Shown one piece after another: positions 47,519-60,679 of a DNA stretch of 64,000 nucleotides. Below the pieces are notes generated by a model that ran no database searches, had not been told where the DNA came from, and was given only the letters and a program-made list of their open reading frames with translations. The stretch covers positions 63,900,465 to 63,964,464 of the forward strand of contig NC_044572.1 in NCBI RefSeq assembly GCF_901933205.1. The letters run 5' to 3'. Numbering within the stretch: position 1 is the first letter of the stretch; each line of letters starts with the position of its first letter. Position numbers and translations under genes: made by a program. This DNA comes from Camarhynchus parvulus (lineage: Eukaryota > Chordata > Aves > Passeriformes > Thraupidae).

Positions 47519-50500
47519 AATTGATGTCATACCCACATTTAGGTGTTTAGTCATGTCTGCTTAGGTTACAATGTAATTAAAATGTGCTGAGGCTAGGGTA
47601 ATAGAGAGGGTATTACTGGGTTAATTAGCATATTATTGTAAAATAAGGGATACTGCTGGATTTGCTTTGTGAGCTGGGTTGAATTACAAACTGGAGGTAG
47701 AGTTGGTGGGGTTGCAGAATTATTTTCCTTCCAATTTTTCTCATAGTCCTTCCAGTTAATGTGACTCTGGAGCTTGAAAGATGTGTGCGTTACCTACAGC
47801 CTGGGTTGAAGCAGTGACTCCTGCTCTGTTTTAAGTAATTTTGGCATTCATGTGGATTTATTTCTCAGGGTGTGTAGTCTTAGATTCACTCCTGACTTGA
47901 AGAGTGGGAATAAATGCCACTGCAGACACAGCTGAAGAAAGTATTTGGCCTTTCAGAAGAGATCCTGACATGGTGCTTGACAGTGGTACAGATGTGCATG
48001 GTAGAGACTTTAAATGCAGGATCCTGCTGCTGTTCATGATGATTGCTGTGAAATAATTGCTAACAGCTGCATGTTAATCTAATGAAGAAATACTAATAAC
48101 AGACTGCACAATGGCAAGGAGATAAATAACACAGGAAGATCAAAACTGAGAGAAAAAAACTAACAGAGTGTTTGAGCTTATGTAGATGGTTCTTCATAGA
48201 CAAGTGACTTGGGAAAAGTTTTAGGTGTAAGTGCCCTGAAAGTGGAGGTAATCAGAGTAACCCAGATCATATGTGCATTGGAGAAATGGTGTTGGCTGTG
48301 TACCTTTGACTTTGGCAGTTGAGGTTTGTAGGTCTAAGCCCTTTGCATTTTATGAAACCCTGAGCAGCCTTTTGGTGCCCATGCATGCTTTCTTCCTGTC
48401 GAGAGCTCCAGGAGCATTTCTCGTCAGGGACAGACAGATGTGCTATCTTTGCCTTCTGCTGAGCCTCTACTGGGGTACACAAGCCCTAGAAAATGATAAA
48501 ATGGGAAATTTGTGATCAGTGTTGAAAACAAAGTTTCCACCAGTCCCAATATTCTGTAGGGCTGCTTGTAATTGGATTTTTTATTATTAGACTCCTTGCT
48601 TATACAAAGTTTTTGCATAAAATACCCAATGATTTCACTGGTAGAATATGAGGATATGAATCTTATTTATGCTACTGCATTTCCTCCTATGGTAAAAATG
48701 CTTTGAAATCCTCCAGTAATAAGTATATAAATATTTTAAAGTGGTTTTAAACTTAAGGGAATGTAGTGAAGTGACCTCTGTGCTCTTAAGAATCAGACTC
48801 TATTATGTCTGAAGGGGATTGTTCTACTGGCATCTGATAATATGCTCCAATTTATAGGGAATCTGTTTTTCAGTGAGCATTGCAGGCTTAACTCTGTCAG
48901 CTGGCTGAACTTGTGGTATAGGGACAAGGTCGTCATTCAGTGCTTGTAGCCTGAACAAGTAAAGCTTCCCCACTTCTGCTGCTGTCTTTGCCCTCCAACA
49001 GACACATGAAAGACTTTGGCAGAGCCTTTTGTAATTTTTTTTTCAGTTCAATTTTAGATCATTTCAGCATTTATTGCACTTTCTGCTATTACTTAGATGA
49101 AGTGGCATTATGTTATCTAGCTTGTCTTTGTACAGTGGATGAACTTCTGTCACATGTGTGGTCTCTCCACATTCTAATGACCTTCAGCAAATAAATGCTT
49201 ATTATTTCCTGGTTAAACACAAGAATTAGATGCTTAATAACATGTACATTGGCAGTTTCATTTCACACATAGGTTCCTAAGGGCTTCATGCTAAACCAAA
49301 GGAGTGATTCTAAAGTACATAATGGCTAATTTGTCTCACAAAAAAGCATTTTTATAACAAAGTAGTAAGTTTGTGATCTTTCTTTAAAAAATACAAATAA
49401 GTATGTGTATATAAAAAGGAGGAGCAATTCCCTTTAAGAATTGCTTGCAGCTTTTGGATAAATTTTAAGCTGTTTTACTGCAAATGCTTTGTTTTTTTGG
49501 CAGTGTGTGGTCATGGTGCTTAAAGGTGATTTAAGGTATATAGAAAGGCACAATATCTTTTATCTGATGGACTGATGAAGTTTGGGAAAAACTCCAAGCT
49601 TTCAAAAACATTTGCATTGTAGGTTGAGATTTTTATTGTTGTTTTTGTGTTTTGTGGGGTTTTTAAGTGTTACAGGAGCCTTAGTGAGTGCTAAACTTCA
49701 GCAGACTTTCTGTTCTTTAGTTTAATTTTGCGTTCTGGCAGTGAACCGTGCTAAAGCTCTTTCCACTTCACTGGTGCATGCCACAAAAGTGTAACTAAGA
49801 GCTTATGTAGTTTTGAGCAGACACTGCAGTAAAACTCCCTTCTGACCCTTTTTGCCTTTCAGGCTTTTGCCAATCCTGCCAAGTCACCTAAAATGCTGGA
49901 TTAAAAATATCTCGCACAGTCAGAGCTGGTTAATATGTGCTTGGTTTGTATGTCTGGACAAGGAAAAGGTTCTCATTGGTGACTTGGATATGCTTTTTGC
50001 CATTGCCTCGTTTTAGGGCCTTCTTGTACCGTAGATTTGACCACATATGAGTGTGGTTCCATCCCTTCAGCACACACAGAAGACAAGATTTTTTTCAGGC
50101 AGGAGACACGGCTTTCCATCTCAAGCATTCCAGACCACAGCAGCTGAGGGCTCAGGCTTTCAAGTAAGGAAGGTGGAAGCGCAGCAAGAACAAGAACAAA
50201 ACCAGAGTGAGAGTTGTATTTTCCTGCCCCGGCAACTCAAAACTGTCCCAGATACAAAGATGTCTGGTTGGTGCCCTGCATGCCCTAACCAAGCCAGACT
50301 GACGACTGAAGCTGCAGTAGCACAGACATCAGCATGCCCTGTGCAAAGTCACCAGGCATCCTGTGGTTTGTGAAACTCCCTGCTGCTGTGGTTTCAGTGC
50401 TTTAGCTGCTAGAGAAAAACTCACTCCAGTGTGTCAGCACGTGCAGCAGTCACGCTGTGCTGGCAGTGTAGACATGAGCTCGGAGAGCAGTGTCTGATGC

Positions 50501-50550
50501 TGTCTCCACTGGTGTAAGGGAAACACCAAGCATGACTCCCATGACTTGGA
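47519..50550. other. Intron sequence, nothing named
   Basis: AT-rich DNA. A segment at about 47560-47700 with GTAATTAAAATG and GGTTAATTAGCATATTA has the look of conserved regulatory DNA. Near 49550-49620, CTGATGGACTGATGAAG followed by CCAAGCTTTCAAAAA faintly recalls an old amniote repeat. No exon is supported. Confidence 0.35.
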
Positions 50551-50836
50551 GGGGGACTTTTCACAAGGGCAGGTAGTGGCAGAACAAGGGGTAGTGCTTT
50601 AAACTGAAAGAGGAGGTGTTATTATTAGGAAGAAATTCTGTACTGTGAAGGTGATGAGGTACTGGAACAGGTTACCCAGAGAAGTTGTGGATTCCCCATC
50701 CCTTGGAGTGTTCAAGGGCCAGATTAGATGGGGCTTTGAGCAACTTGATGTAGTGGAAGGTGTTCCCGCCCATGGCAGAGAGATTGGATATAGATGGTCT
50801 TTAAGGTCCTTTGCAACTCAAATTGTTCTATGACTC
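50551..50836 (+). mobile_element. CR1 LINE 3' end, plus strand
   Basis: CR1 3' signatures in order are GACTTTTCACAAGGGCAGG, AACAAGGGGTAGTG, GGTACTGGAACAGGTTACCC, GTGTTCAAGGGCCAGATTAGA, GGGGCTTTGAGCAACTTGAT, TCTTTAAGGTCCTTTGCAAC and TTGTTCTATGACTCC. It is 5'-truncated with no ORF2 left. Confidence 0.9.
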
Positions 50837-53800
50837 CAGAATGTGTTACAACATCTGACCTTCAAAATGGGGACAAAACTTAAAATAAGATAGATTAAAG
50901 GTAGGAATATCCATGTAGGTTTTCTTGATTGTTCTCATTCAGGGTGGTGATTCCATATGATGATATTATATAGGAGTTTATGACTGACTGAATGGGCTAA
51001 ACTCAGGCTTGGCTTTCACTTGTTAAGCTGTGCTGAAATAATTACAAGAACAGAAACAGTAGTGCTGCAGCTGTTTAGTTATAAAGGTGGTTTACTCCAG
51101 TGTAGTTTCTTCCTTTAAGAAGAGTGGAATAAGCTATCCTAAAATAAAGAATGATACAGATAAAACTGTTTCTACAACAGACAACCTAGAGAATCTGTGA
51201 ATACTTGGGAAACATTTTAAGAATTAGTCAAGGATTAAGACCAATTGTTTCCCAATTCTGTGGGTGGGTACTAAACTAAAATAGTACTTCTCCTCTAAAA
51301 TATTTATCTTACTTTAAAATTCCAGATTTACATGCAAATAGCAAAAGTAGTGGTGTGGTTTGTTCACTCACTTCTATCACTTGACTGTTTTGGTACACAG
51401 AGTACTTGTATCCAGAACAAGTGAAGATGGATGTGACCATATATTAGATCTGCACATGGAACATACATACAAGATATTGCCATTTTACATGTTATAAAAG
51501 CATAGGCCATATTTGGCAGATGACCAAGACTGTACTGTGCTAGGCATTGTATAACACAGAGCAGAAAGTTGATTCTGTCTGATGAGCTTTCCATCTTTAC
51601 AGAAATCAATACAGATGGTACATAGGGGAGTGCGGAGAAGGCAAGGGCATGATATTTTTCTGAAGCCAGATGTCAGTTCTGACACAGAAAAGTTGACACA
51701 GAAAATAAAATGCAGGAGAGAAGCACTAGCAATGGGAAAGGCAGGATGAAGGAACGCATGAAAAGATTTGTTGGAAAACCAGATATTTGGGTGATAGCGG
51801 AAGCCTTCCGACAGTGATCAGAAACAGGAATCAATGGCTCAGCAGTGGGGAATGACAGAAAGGGTGAGGGTAAGAGATGGGAAGGCTTGAAACCAAACAT
51901 AAATTTGATGCAAGAATGTATCTCTGAGAGAGAGCTGCTGATAGTGACGGATTTGGGCTGTGATATTTGCCAAAGCCATTGGGTGGAAGAGAGCAAGCTT
52001 CTCCTTATCAGGACTGGAGGAAATGATGTTGGAGTTGCTGAGATGTTTGGTACCGGATGCCTGAGAAAGGAAGGACTGTACAAACACTGTGTAAAAAATA
52101 CATTCAGAATGTGCTGTCTACCCCTCTGTGTTAATATAGGTGAAAATAATATGTGAATTTAAAGTGAGTTTTCTGTTACTAACTACACTGCTTGCAGGTA
52201 GCCCTGTTTGGGAACAACAGACCCATTTTTCTATTTAGCTTAACCCTTTTCAAGTGAAACTGCAGAGGCATGTTTCTGGTCTGGAAGAAAAGTATCCTCC
52301 TGCAGAGAACTGAGGAAATCAGGAGAGGCTATTAAGATAAGCCCTGTCTCAGCAGGAGCTTCAGCATAATCCAGATCTGTAGACATAAATGCAGTGCATA
52401 TCGAAGCTGACAGCTAATGGCACAGGGATGAGCTGTGTTGTCCTTAGGCAAGAGCAGGCAAAATAAGCACTCCCTTTTACTTTGTTTTACTTGAGCTAAA
52501 GGCTAGATATTGTGGATGTGCTGTCCAAAAGACAGGCCAAGCATTTACCGAGTGCTTAAAGGGAGTAGCCTGGAAGTAGTCATACATTAGTGTGTCATCA
52601 GTTTGGATACAGTTGAAAGTGTAGATAAAATTTTCCAGAGATAAGATGCAGAGGTAGAAAAGAACATCCAGTCAGATCATTGTATGTAACAGAACCACAG
52701 AACATGGGAGAGAGTGTTGAGGAGAGCATGAGTAAGGCAGGAGAAATGAGGTTTGGACAGAGTCGTAAAATTATGGCATTTACATGTCCTGAGAAACAGC
52801 ACGAGCAATTGTATTAGTACTGTTGCAGTATTGTAAGGTCACATTAGTGATGCTGAATGCTATATGGTTAATAGTGCTATAATGTTTGTGTGATAAGGAA
52901 TATCAGCAATCAGTGGTTATATTAGCAGTCTAATCTTGGCAAACAATTGAATTAACATCGTGTGTGAGAGTAATGAGACAAGAACCTTAAGCAGTGATTG
53001 ATTGCTCAGTGCCTGTACTACTGCTCAGTTAGGGGAAAAGTGCAGGGTTTTTTTAATGATTCTGTGAAAGATTTCAGCTGTAATCAATGGGAATTTCTGC
53101 CCTTAAGAACCAAGCAATTTAGAGCTCTTTCCTTACGCTGTGATTGCATTAAATATTAAACTTCCCAAGAAATGAACAATCTGTTAGTCAAATATAAACT
53201 ATAAACATGGCATGAATTCACTATTCTGTTTGTCTCTTTCATTTGAAGCAGGTGTAAAGCTCCTGCCATTTTGGTGGGATAGCAGTTTGTGCTTTGCTTC
53301 ATCTCTGTGCTGGAACACCCAGCAGCACAGTGTTTGGTGTAGTCCAAGTTGTTACAGATATGGTTGAGTTCCGGAAAAAAAGGCTGGAGCAGAAACAGAG
53401 GATTGTGCCCAAGGAGACTCTCATCTTAGATGAACCTGTGTTTTCTACTGGTTTTTGCCTTGACTTTGCCAGAGTGATCAAGGTCTGTTGAGTACCCAGT
53501 GAGGAATGCTAGTGCCAGGTTGCCTTACTGCTGTTTCTAATGGGCTTGGTGTAATCCAGTGCAATCACTGGCACTTGGAAGGTATGACAATTTCATTCTT
53601 ATTTTCCTTCCTATTTTTAATAACCTTTGCCCTATTCTTCCTCAGCCTGCTACGTCAGATTGGTTGAAGTCATAGGGCTCCTGGCTATGTTCTCCCAGGA
53701 AGTTGTGTTCTAGTTTGGTTTTTAAAGATAAAAAGAAAGACATTCAACCACTTCCCTTTCTCTTTATTGGAGAAGTGTTCTCTTTTCTGAGCAGAAAGGT

Positions 53801-56144
53801 TTGTGGTGCTTTCTGGAAACATTCAGACTGAGTTCACAAGACTTGCTTCTGGGAGCTTCTTCAGCAGCTGGATCTCCTGTGCCTTTGTAAATCTTAGAGA
53901 AAATATTTCTAATCAACCACTTATCACAGAAATTCCTGAGCCGTCAAGAAGCAGAAGCAATTGGCTTTGGGAAAGCAGTTATTGATCCAGAAAAGCAGAA
54001 TAATTGCAACAAGCAGTAATTAGCAAAATCAGATTTCACTCTACATTAACTGCCCTTGCATATTTATTACACCGCAGTTGTTGGCTCTTTCCCACACAAT
54101 TTTGTCACTGGTCTCCCATTAATAAAGCAGTTTTAAATCCATTGGTAACAAACTGGTCAAGTCATTAAATTTCAGTGTCCATTCCTCAATCTTGCTTTGC
54201 AGAGCTGTGGTTAACTCGCTGTTAGTTTGTTTTGCCAAAGCTTTTGCAAAACTTTGGCAGTGGTTCCCACAGACTATGGCAGTGGCACCATGCTACATCC
54301 CGAGATTTTCTGAGTCATGTTAAGATTCAGGAAACAACCATATAAATAGAGATCTCCAAATAGTACCTTTACATCATCATCATGTGTTTCCAGTCGGAGG
54401 ATAAATACTTCCCCATTCCAGTGGTGATATCACTTTTCCAGACCCTCTCTAAAACTAAATATAGTCATAGAAAGTGTCTCTGCACTTACCAACTTAAGTG
54501 GTTGAGTCATTTAGGACCCTGGAGAATCAGAGAGGATGTGCTGTGTCATATATCACTGACAGTAATACAGGGTGGCTTCAGTGTCATTAGTAAAAAAGGG
54601 AGGTGTGGTCTTGATTCCAAAATCTAAGTCTGGACATCAGTGGTTCATTATGTACAGACTGCCTTTGCACAGTGATTCTGTTTGTCCATTCACTTGATCC
54701 TTAGAAGAAGAGGCATCATTTGGGCCTGATTTTGAGGACTGCTGAGACCCTGCAGTCATTTCATCACTCAAAACTCCTGAAGCAACTGTGCTGCAGGCTT
54801 CTGTGGTCAACTCTCAAAATCAGAATCATCAAAATTGGTGGCCAATCCTGAAAGTGTTGACTTCAGATGTTCTCTTTCACTTAAAAAGAGACACTGGGTA
54901 AACGGTATTACAGACAGAATGAAATAAAATCTGATCAAGAATTTAGGCCCTATGCAAAAGTCAGTAGCTTTAATTGGGTGAAAAGAACTAATGAAGAGTC
55001 ATGTCAGTGAGCAAATCTCCTAACACCGAACCCTTCCAGGGTTATAACTGCTCATTCCCCTGCCTTATATCTTCTTCTCTTGCTGACTGTGGTGGTGTCA
55101 TGCTAGCTGTTCTTGTAGTGCAGTTTAACATCAGAAAGCAAGCAGTAATCACTCTACACAGACATCACTTCAGACTGAAGGGATGGTTCCCTTCCAATTT
55201 TTGGATGTAGAAATACAGAAAGAACGGGATTGTTCAGGCCTGCCATTTGCCAGATGGCCAAGAGAGCTGATAATCTGGAGATCAAAGCTCTGCAAGACTG
55301 ACAGCACTGCCACCAAAGCCTGGGGAGGAAGGCCATGCTCCACACTGGACTTCTAATTGAGAAACAGTGTGAGGCCAGTTTTTTCACTCTTAAAAGGAGG
55401 AGAGGGTTAAAAAGGACTTCCAATTTGGGCACAAAATCATCAGGCTAAACTAATCAGCATGCTTGGTTTTGTGTTGATATCCGGAATGCTTTTCTGCTCT
55501 GCTGCCTTTTCACAAGAATACTGCTGTTTGAGGCACTAGGAAAAGAAAGGCATGCCAGGTGAGCAAAGAGCATGTTTCCTTGTCATATGCTTTCCAAATG
55601 GGAATGCCAAGATCTCTCTTTATATCTGGCTTTCCACAGATTTCTGAGTGGTACTTAACTGCAATATTTTGGCTGCTATTTTGAGAGAATTAAATCCTTC
55701 CTTAAAAAGGAATAAGTTGAACAAAGCTTCAAGAAGAGACTTGGGAGAAAAGTACAGCTCTAAACCCACCTGTAAGCCTCAAAAGGAGCACCTTTTCACT
55801 CCAGCATGCCTTGCAGTCTTTTGAGACAGTGGATTCCAAATGAAGGCAGAGGCCCCAGATGAGTTTGGGAGGAGTGGTTATCTGGGAGTCTAGCTGACAT
55901 TTGGGACAGTGAGCTGGGCAGAGTGTGATATAACACCAAATGCAAGTGTTCTAATCAGAAGAATTGGAGAAACCCACTGCCCTAAGGCTTTCTTTTAATG
56001 GCAAAGGCTTGTATTCTTTTAATCATATGGTCATATAATCTGAATGTACAGAAATGGAAGGCTGCTTCTGAAGTTTTGCACCTTAGTTTGCAAGGACAAA
56101 TATATTTGTGGCATAGACAACTTGCAGGTGCTGCTTAAGTCTTC
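50837..56144. other. Intron sequence, degraded repeats possible, no exon
   Basis: No supported coding exon. The region about 51640-52780 is purine-rich and includes GTGTCATCAGTTTGGATACA and GATAAGATGCAGAGG. It may be a very old interspersed repeat, an impression only. A near-palindrome lies at 54233-54259 (TGCCAAAG...CTTTGGCA). Segments at about 52900-53160 and 54000-54250 are candidate conserved regulatory DNA. Confidence 0.35.
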
Positions 56145-56412
56145 AGAATCATGGAATCCTTTCATTTGGAAAAGATGTTTTAAGATGGTTGAGCCCAACC
56201 ATTAACTAAGCACTGCCAATTCCACCACTAAACTGTGTCCCTAAGTGGCATGTCTACAATTCTTAAAAACCTCCAGGGATGGTGACTCAATCACATCTGT
56301 GGACAGCCTGCCCCAGTGCTTGAAACCCTTTTGGTGAAGAAATTTTATCCTAATTTGCAATCTAAACCTACCCTGAGGCAATTTGAGGCCATTTCCTTGT
56401 GTCCTTTCTAGC
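56145..56412 (-). mobile_element. CR1 LINE 3' end fragment, minus strand (different subfamily)
   Basis: The + strand reads AGAATCATGGAATCC, GAGCCCAACCATTAAC, AGCACTGCCAATTCCACCAC, AAACTGTGTCCCTAAG, CCTCCAGGGATGGTGACTCA, GGTGAAGAAATTTTATCCTA and TTTGAGGCCATTTCCTTGTG. This is the reverse complement of a CR1 3' region. It differs in detail from the elements at 23109 and 50551, so it probably belongs to another CR1 subfamily. Confidence 0.88.
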
Positions 56413-57736
56413 AAGAACCAAATGCATCCTGCAGTTACAATTTGTTCTTTGGTGATTTCCATCCAGTTTGAATCCCTGTTCTAATTAATTTGAGTCTGGC
56501 AAATACATGTTAGGTAAAGCATATGTTCTGATTTATCATGGCATTTCTGATCTCTGATTATTTTTTTTCCACACACAGTGGGGGCTCAATCACCAATTTT
56601 CTAAATGTTTTGGCTTTACAGTGCTGAAAGGTGCCTCTTTGTCAAGCAACACAAAGAAGTGCTGCCCATGCTAGCTGAGCCAAGGGAGGGAGTTGTACTC
56701 TTGCTGTTATTATGAGGAAGTTTGTAGGTGGTAATTTTCCAAACCAGAATTTGGCACTGTAAAACTAATACATTTTTCCCTGGAACAAAATAACTGTAGC
56801 TGTTACTGGGCATAGTGATTTGCTCTCTCTGAGACCCAGCAGGAAGCAAGTTGGGGAAAAGCAAACAGCAATGTCTGCCTGTAGTTTGCTCTTGCTTACA
56901 GAAGCCTCACCAGTGTTTGTGTGTTATCTCAGTATTGCAGGGAGAGTGTTCTTCTCCCCAGCCTTCAGGTTACTCTCCCTCTATCAGTAACCAGTCTTTG
57001 TGCTGCATGAAGAGATCTGCTGTGTGTGAGGCATCAGCTGAACACTTCAGGCACAGAGAGGCTGGAAAAGCTTCTTGTGAGTTGCCGAGAAATAGGCTGC
57101 TGTAGGAACAACAGAGGGAAGTTAATGTTAGTGTAAATTCAGCATTGATGTGTTCAGCTCAGTCTCACAGGGAAGAAGTGTTTATTGTTTCCTTGCTGTG
57201 CCCTTGCCCTCTGACCCAGAGAACGCTGTAAGTGAAGGATGCTCTGTGCTGTTGCCTGATCTGTGTCCAGAAGGGATTCGAGGAGGATGGCATTAATTTC
57301 TTCTATCTCATTAAGCTAAATCAGGCTGTGCTTACAGCTTTTGCATTTCAGCACGTGGCATTCCCCTGGTATGTACCTTCTCTGTTTCCAAGACACCCCT
57401 CATGAAAGGAGACAGCATCTGGCATGAGCTCAGGGAACACGAATACTTAAGATTCTCATATATAGCCCTGTTTCTTTTAGTGTTCTTTGGAGGCTTTTGT
57501 AGGATACGGGGACTGGCAGGATGCGGAAGCATATGATGTGGTCAGCCCTGGATTATGCTATCTTTTGTAAAGTGTTTTAGCCTTGATTGACATTAATTCT
57601 CTTGCCTCCATTGGCTATAAGGAGCAGGGAATTTTGCCACAGACCAGACCAGATTCAGGTCAATGATCTAAACAAGAGTGTTACTTATTTTCCTGTAGCA
57701 TCCATGGGTATCAACAAGGGTATTTGAAGGGTGTAA

Positions 57737-57738
<2 letters not shown>

Positions 57739-57788
<50 letters not shown>

Positions 57789-57812
57789 GTGTCTGTGTTT
57801 GTGTGTGTGTAT
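57739..57812. repeat. (CA)22 microsatellite followed by an inverse (TG) run
   Basis: Twenty-two AC dinucleotides (57739-57782) pass through ATATATGT into TG-rich sequence ending GTGTGTGTGTATATACC. The junction ACACACATATATGTGT is a palindrome, so the locus can fold into a hairpin or adopt alternating purine-pyrimidine Z-DNA. Confidence 0.92.
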
Positions 57813-59045
57813 ATACCTGCCTCTGAGCGTTTATGACCCTATTGGGCACAGAGACAGGCCAGGAGGAAATTGTGAGTTAAACAAAATTACTAAAATTTTA
57901 ACAAGGAAACACATATCCTGATGCTGGAAGAAGGAAATATCAGGAAACTTCCCACCCATTTTTGTGGCAGAGTTTTATCATGGGAGCATTTTTGGGGCAG
58001 CGCATTTGAGAGAGTCTATGGAGTGGAGCACTACTAAACTGCTTACCACCTCATATCCATGCAGACAGTATGTGCTAAATCATCGTGAAATATCTTCTTC
58101 CTGTATTTCCAACTGGAGCAGTGTCAGCATGAGCCCTGCATGCTTCCAGCAAGAGACTGCTGCAAGCAAACCACAGAAGAAAACAGCTAGACAGCCCCTT
58201 TCTCCTTGTAGTTTTTGGGGAAAGTCTTTTGTTTAGACAAAGGGAGCAGCCATTAGTGCCTGGAAGGATTAAGGCTTCCTGCTGAGATGTAAATCACTTT
58301 TGATTCTGTCTGGAAGATACGTTCTGGGAACAGAAATAAATGACTGAAGATTCTGTGGGATGGGAAGAGTAATTGGAGACAATCTTTACCTGATATAGGA
58401 GAGTAGTAGTCTGCAGGGAAGAAGTTTCTTGTCTTGTTTCTGAAGGGGTGTGATCTCCTCGCACTTAATTCAAGTTGGAAAAAACAAGTTAAAAGCCTTG
58501 CCCTTGGCTGGCATTTTTGGGTTACCAACTATTACACATGCACTGTGTTAGCACATAGGAGTCCAGTGTGAACTTGGTGTACCCTGTAAATATGGAACAA
58601 GAGAGTAACTCCCTTGTCAGATGGCTCACAGCCTTATTTGTCATGTTTCTGTGTTGTTTTTTAAGATGACTTTCTTGCCAGTGGTGTTGTATGAAAATCC
58701 TGTGCAAACATGGGGGAGACATGCATGCAGTGGGCTGAGACAGCAAATGGGAGGAGCCATGAGGGGGTAAAATTTTCTATTTTTTCTTGCTTTCTTTTCC
58801 TCCTATCCCAAGCAAAGCACAGAATGTTTCAGGTATGGATGATGATGATGATGGCAGTAGTGAATCACCACTTCTTCAGGCAGATGTGGGAACTTCCCAT
58901 ATGACGGAATTTCTAAAAGGAGCTGTCCTGCCAGGGGTCTGTTGGTGGCAGCAGCTGCCACTTGGGGCAGAGTATTTTTGGTAAGCACGAGCACATGTGC
59001 TACTGGTTCCCTGGATGGGCTGGGCTGATGCTGCAGGGCTGGTGG

Positions 59046-59675
59046 GTGCCTCCCTCACAGGTTTCTGTGTTGAGATGACCCCTAAGGTATTAGAAAGTCC
59101 TTTTTTTTTTTTTCCCAGCCCAGTGACTGAAGAAGTTGAGATTCATTGGTTCTACTTTTCAAAGTTGTTTATTTTTTCTTATCTATTACATTCTTTCTCT
59201 GACCTACTGAGATTTGTTCAGCAGGTTGGTTTGTGGCCCAGTGTCTACCCTTGGGGTGGTGTTAACTTTTTATACTAAGAACTATGTACTTTATTTACAA
59301 TAATTTTCTAATACCTATCACCTATGTTAGGCAGTCTGTCTCTAGTCTAAACCAATCAAAAAATGTCACCATCCCAGCAGAAGACGGAGGACAAGAAGAA
59401 GAGGAGGAAGGACAGGACACGCCCAGATTCCTCCATCTTGCTTCTTGAACCCCCATTCTGAAACCCCAAAATTCTACTTTTTCACCCTGTGACAAATTAA
59501 CTGTCATTCTACTCAAACTCTTGTGGCTTGTAAGTCTTCACGCAAAGTCAGTAATTTTTTCCATGGACTAAAATTGAAGGCACAGGTGTTTTTGACTCCG
59601 TGCCAAGATCTCTGAGCCCCCTGCCAGGGTCTGGAATCACCCAGGGCAGCCAGAGGAATGTCCTGAGTTCTTACA
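59046..59675 (-). mobile_element. Solo LTR (family C), minus strand
   Basis: The reverse complement is homologous to 5357-5995. It begins TGTAAGAACTCAGGAC (right end, 59675), then TTCCTCTGGCTGCCCTGGG, the GTTCAAGAAGCAAGATGGAG block, CTAACATAGGTGATAGGTATT, AATAAACAAC and CTTTCTAATACC. A T13 run (59101-59113 on the + strand) is private to this copy. The left boundary is approximate and no target duplication was confirmed. No coding retroviral sequence is present. Confidence 0.78.
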
Positions 59676-60645
59676 CCTCCCTAATCTTTAATGTAGTCAG
59701 TGCAGGTGGTGACATCAGTAAAGTCAGGGTAGCGTGGGTTTATTCCTATATTTTGGAAACCCTGATGCTTTTCTGCCTAGAACGGAGTAAAAAAGGCTTT
59801 GAAATGTAAACATATGCCCTGTCCCTGCTTTTCACTTTATTCTCTTGTAAATCAGGAGTAATCCCAAGAAAGTTGTTGGCTGTTTCCTGATGTCCAAGGA
59901 TTCTAAGGGGCTAATTGCAAAAGGTGTTTGTATATTAAATTGCTCTTGAAGGGAACGGCCTAATTTTTGTAATCTTGTGGTAGGGAAGGTGCAGTTGTGT
60001 GACCAAGGAGACAGTAAAGGAAGGGGAATTGTCTTGGATTTGTACTGCAAGTGCCAGACTTCTTGAAACATCAGTGCTTTACAAAAAAATCATACTGTCT
60101 TTACAAATGGAATTGAGCTGCCTGAGGGATGTTTTAGCTATGTAGCAAGTTACAGACTTTCCTAACTTCAGGGCAGGACTCTGTCCTTGGTTTTAGGAAT
60201 GTTCCCACACAACAGCTGCCGTTTAAATAACCACTTTAAATAACCTTCTCTATTCCCTAAAATGAAATGTTTCTTTATTCATTTTTATCACAATCCATGA
60301 GAAAAGCTTCAAGCCAGTAAACCATGGAGGTTTAAGACGCTTCAGACTAGGATGAATCAGAATTTTCAAGTTTCATAGATCATGCTCTTTCACTGACTCA
60401 GAAGTCTGTCTCATCCTTTCCTGAGGCTCAGGCTCTTGCTGGATTTGGCAGTAAAGTTTGTCATTGTGATCAGTGTTTCACATGAATGTTCATGTGACCA
60501 AATGACGTGGAGCTGAAGTTTCAAGATCAAAAACCAAGAAGTAAGACTCAAAGTAATTTCCTCCTCCCCCCAATATTTAACTTGACTTGGTCTTTTGCAG
60601 TCAACTGGAGTCTTGCTTACCTATTTCTGTGCCCCTAACAGTGTG
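59676..60645. other. Intron sequence, nothing recognised
   Basis: AT-rich. TTTAAATAACC occurs twice in quick succession (about 60222-60246). No exon, RNA gene or named repeat is seen. Confidence 0.4.
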
Positions 60646-60679
60646 CTATAAGATTAGATGCAAGCATCTAATCTTATAG
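60646..60679. repeat. Perfect 34-bp palindrome (16-bp arms, 2-nt loop)
   Basis: CTATAAGATTAGATGC (60646-60661), AA, GCATCTAATCTTATAG (60664-60679); the arms are exact reverse complements. It overlaps the start of the tandem duplication described next. Confidence 0.92.

Noticed and set aside
53294..53491. Charged 65-codon frame resembling an exon
   Set aside because: No family match, no convincing splice sites at both ends, and a minus-strand frame of equal length overlaps it.
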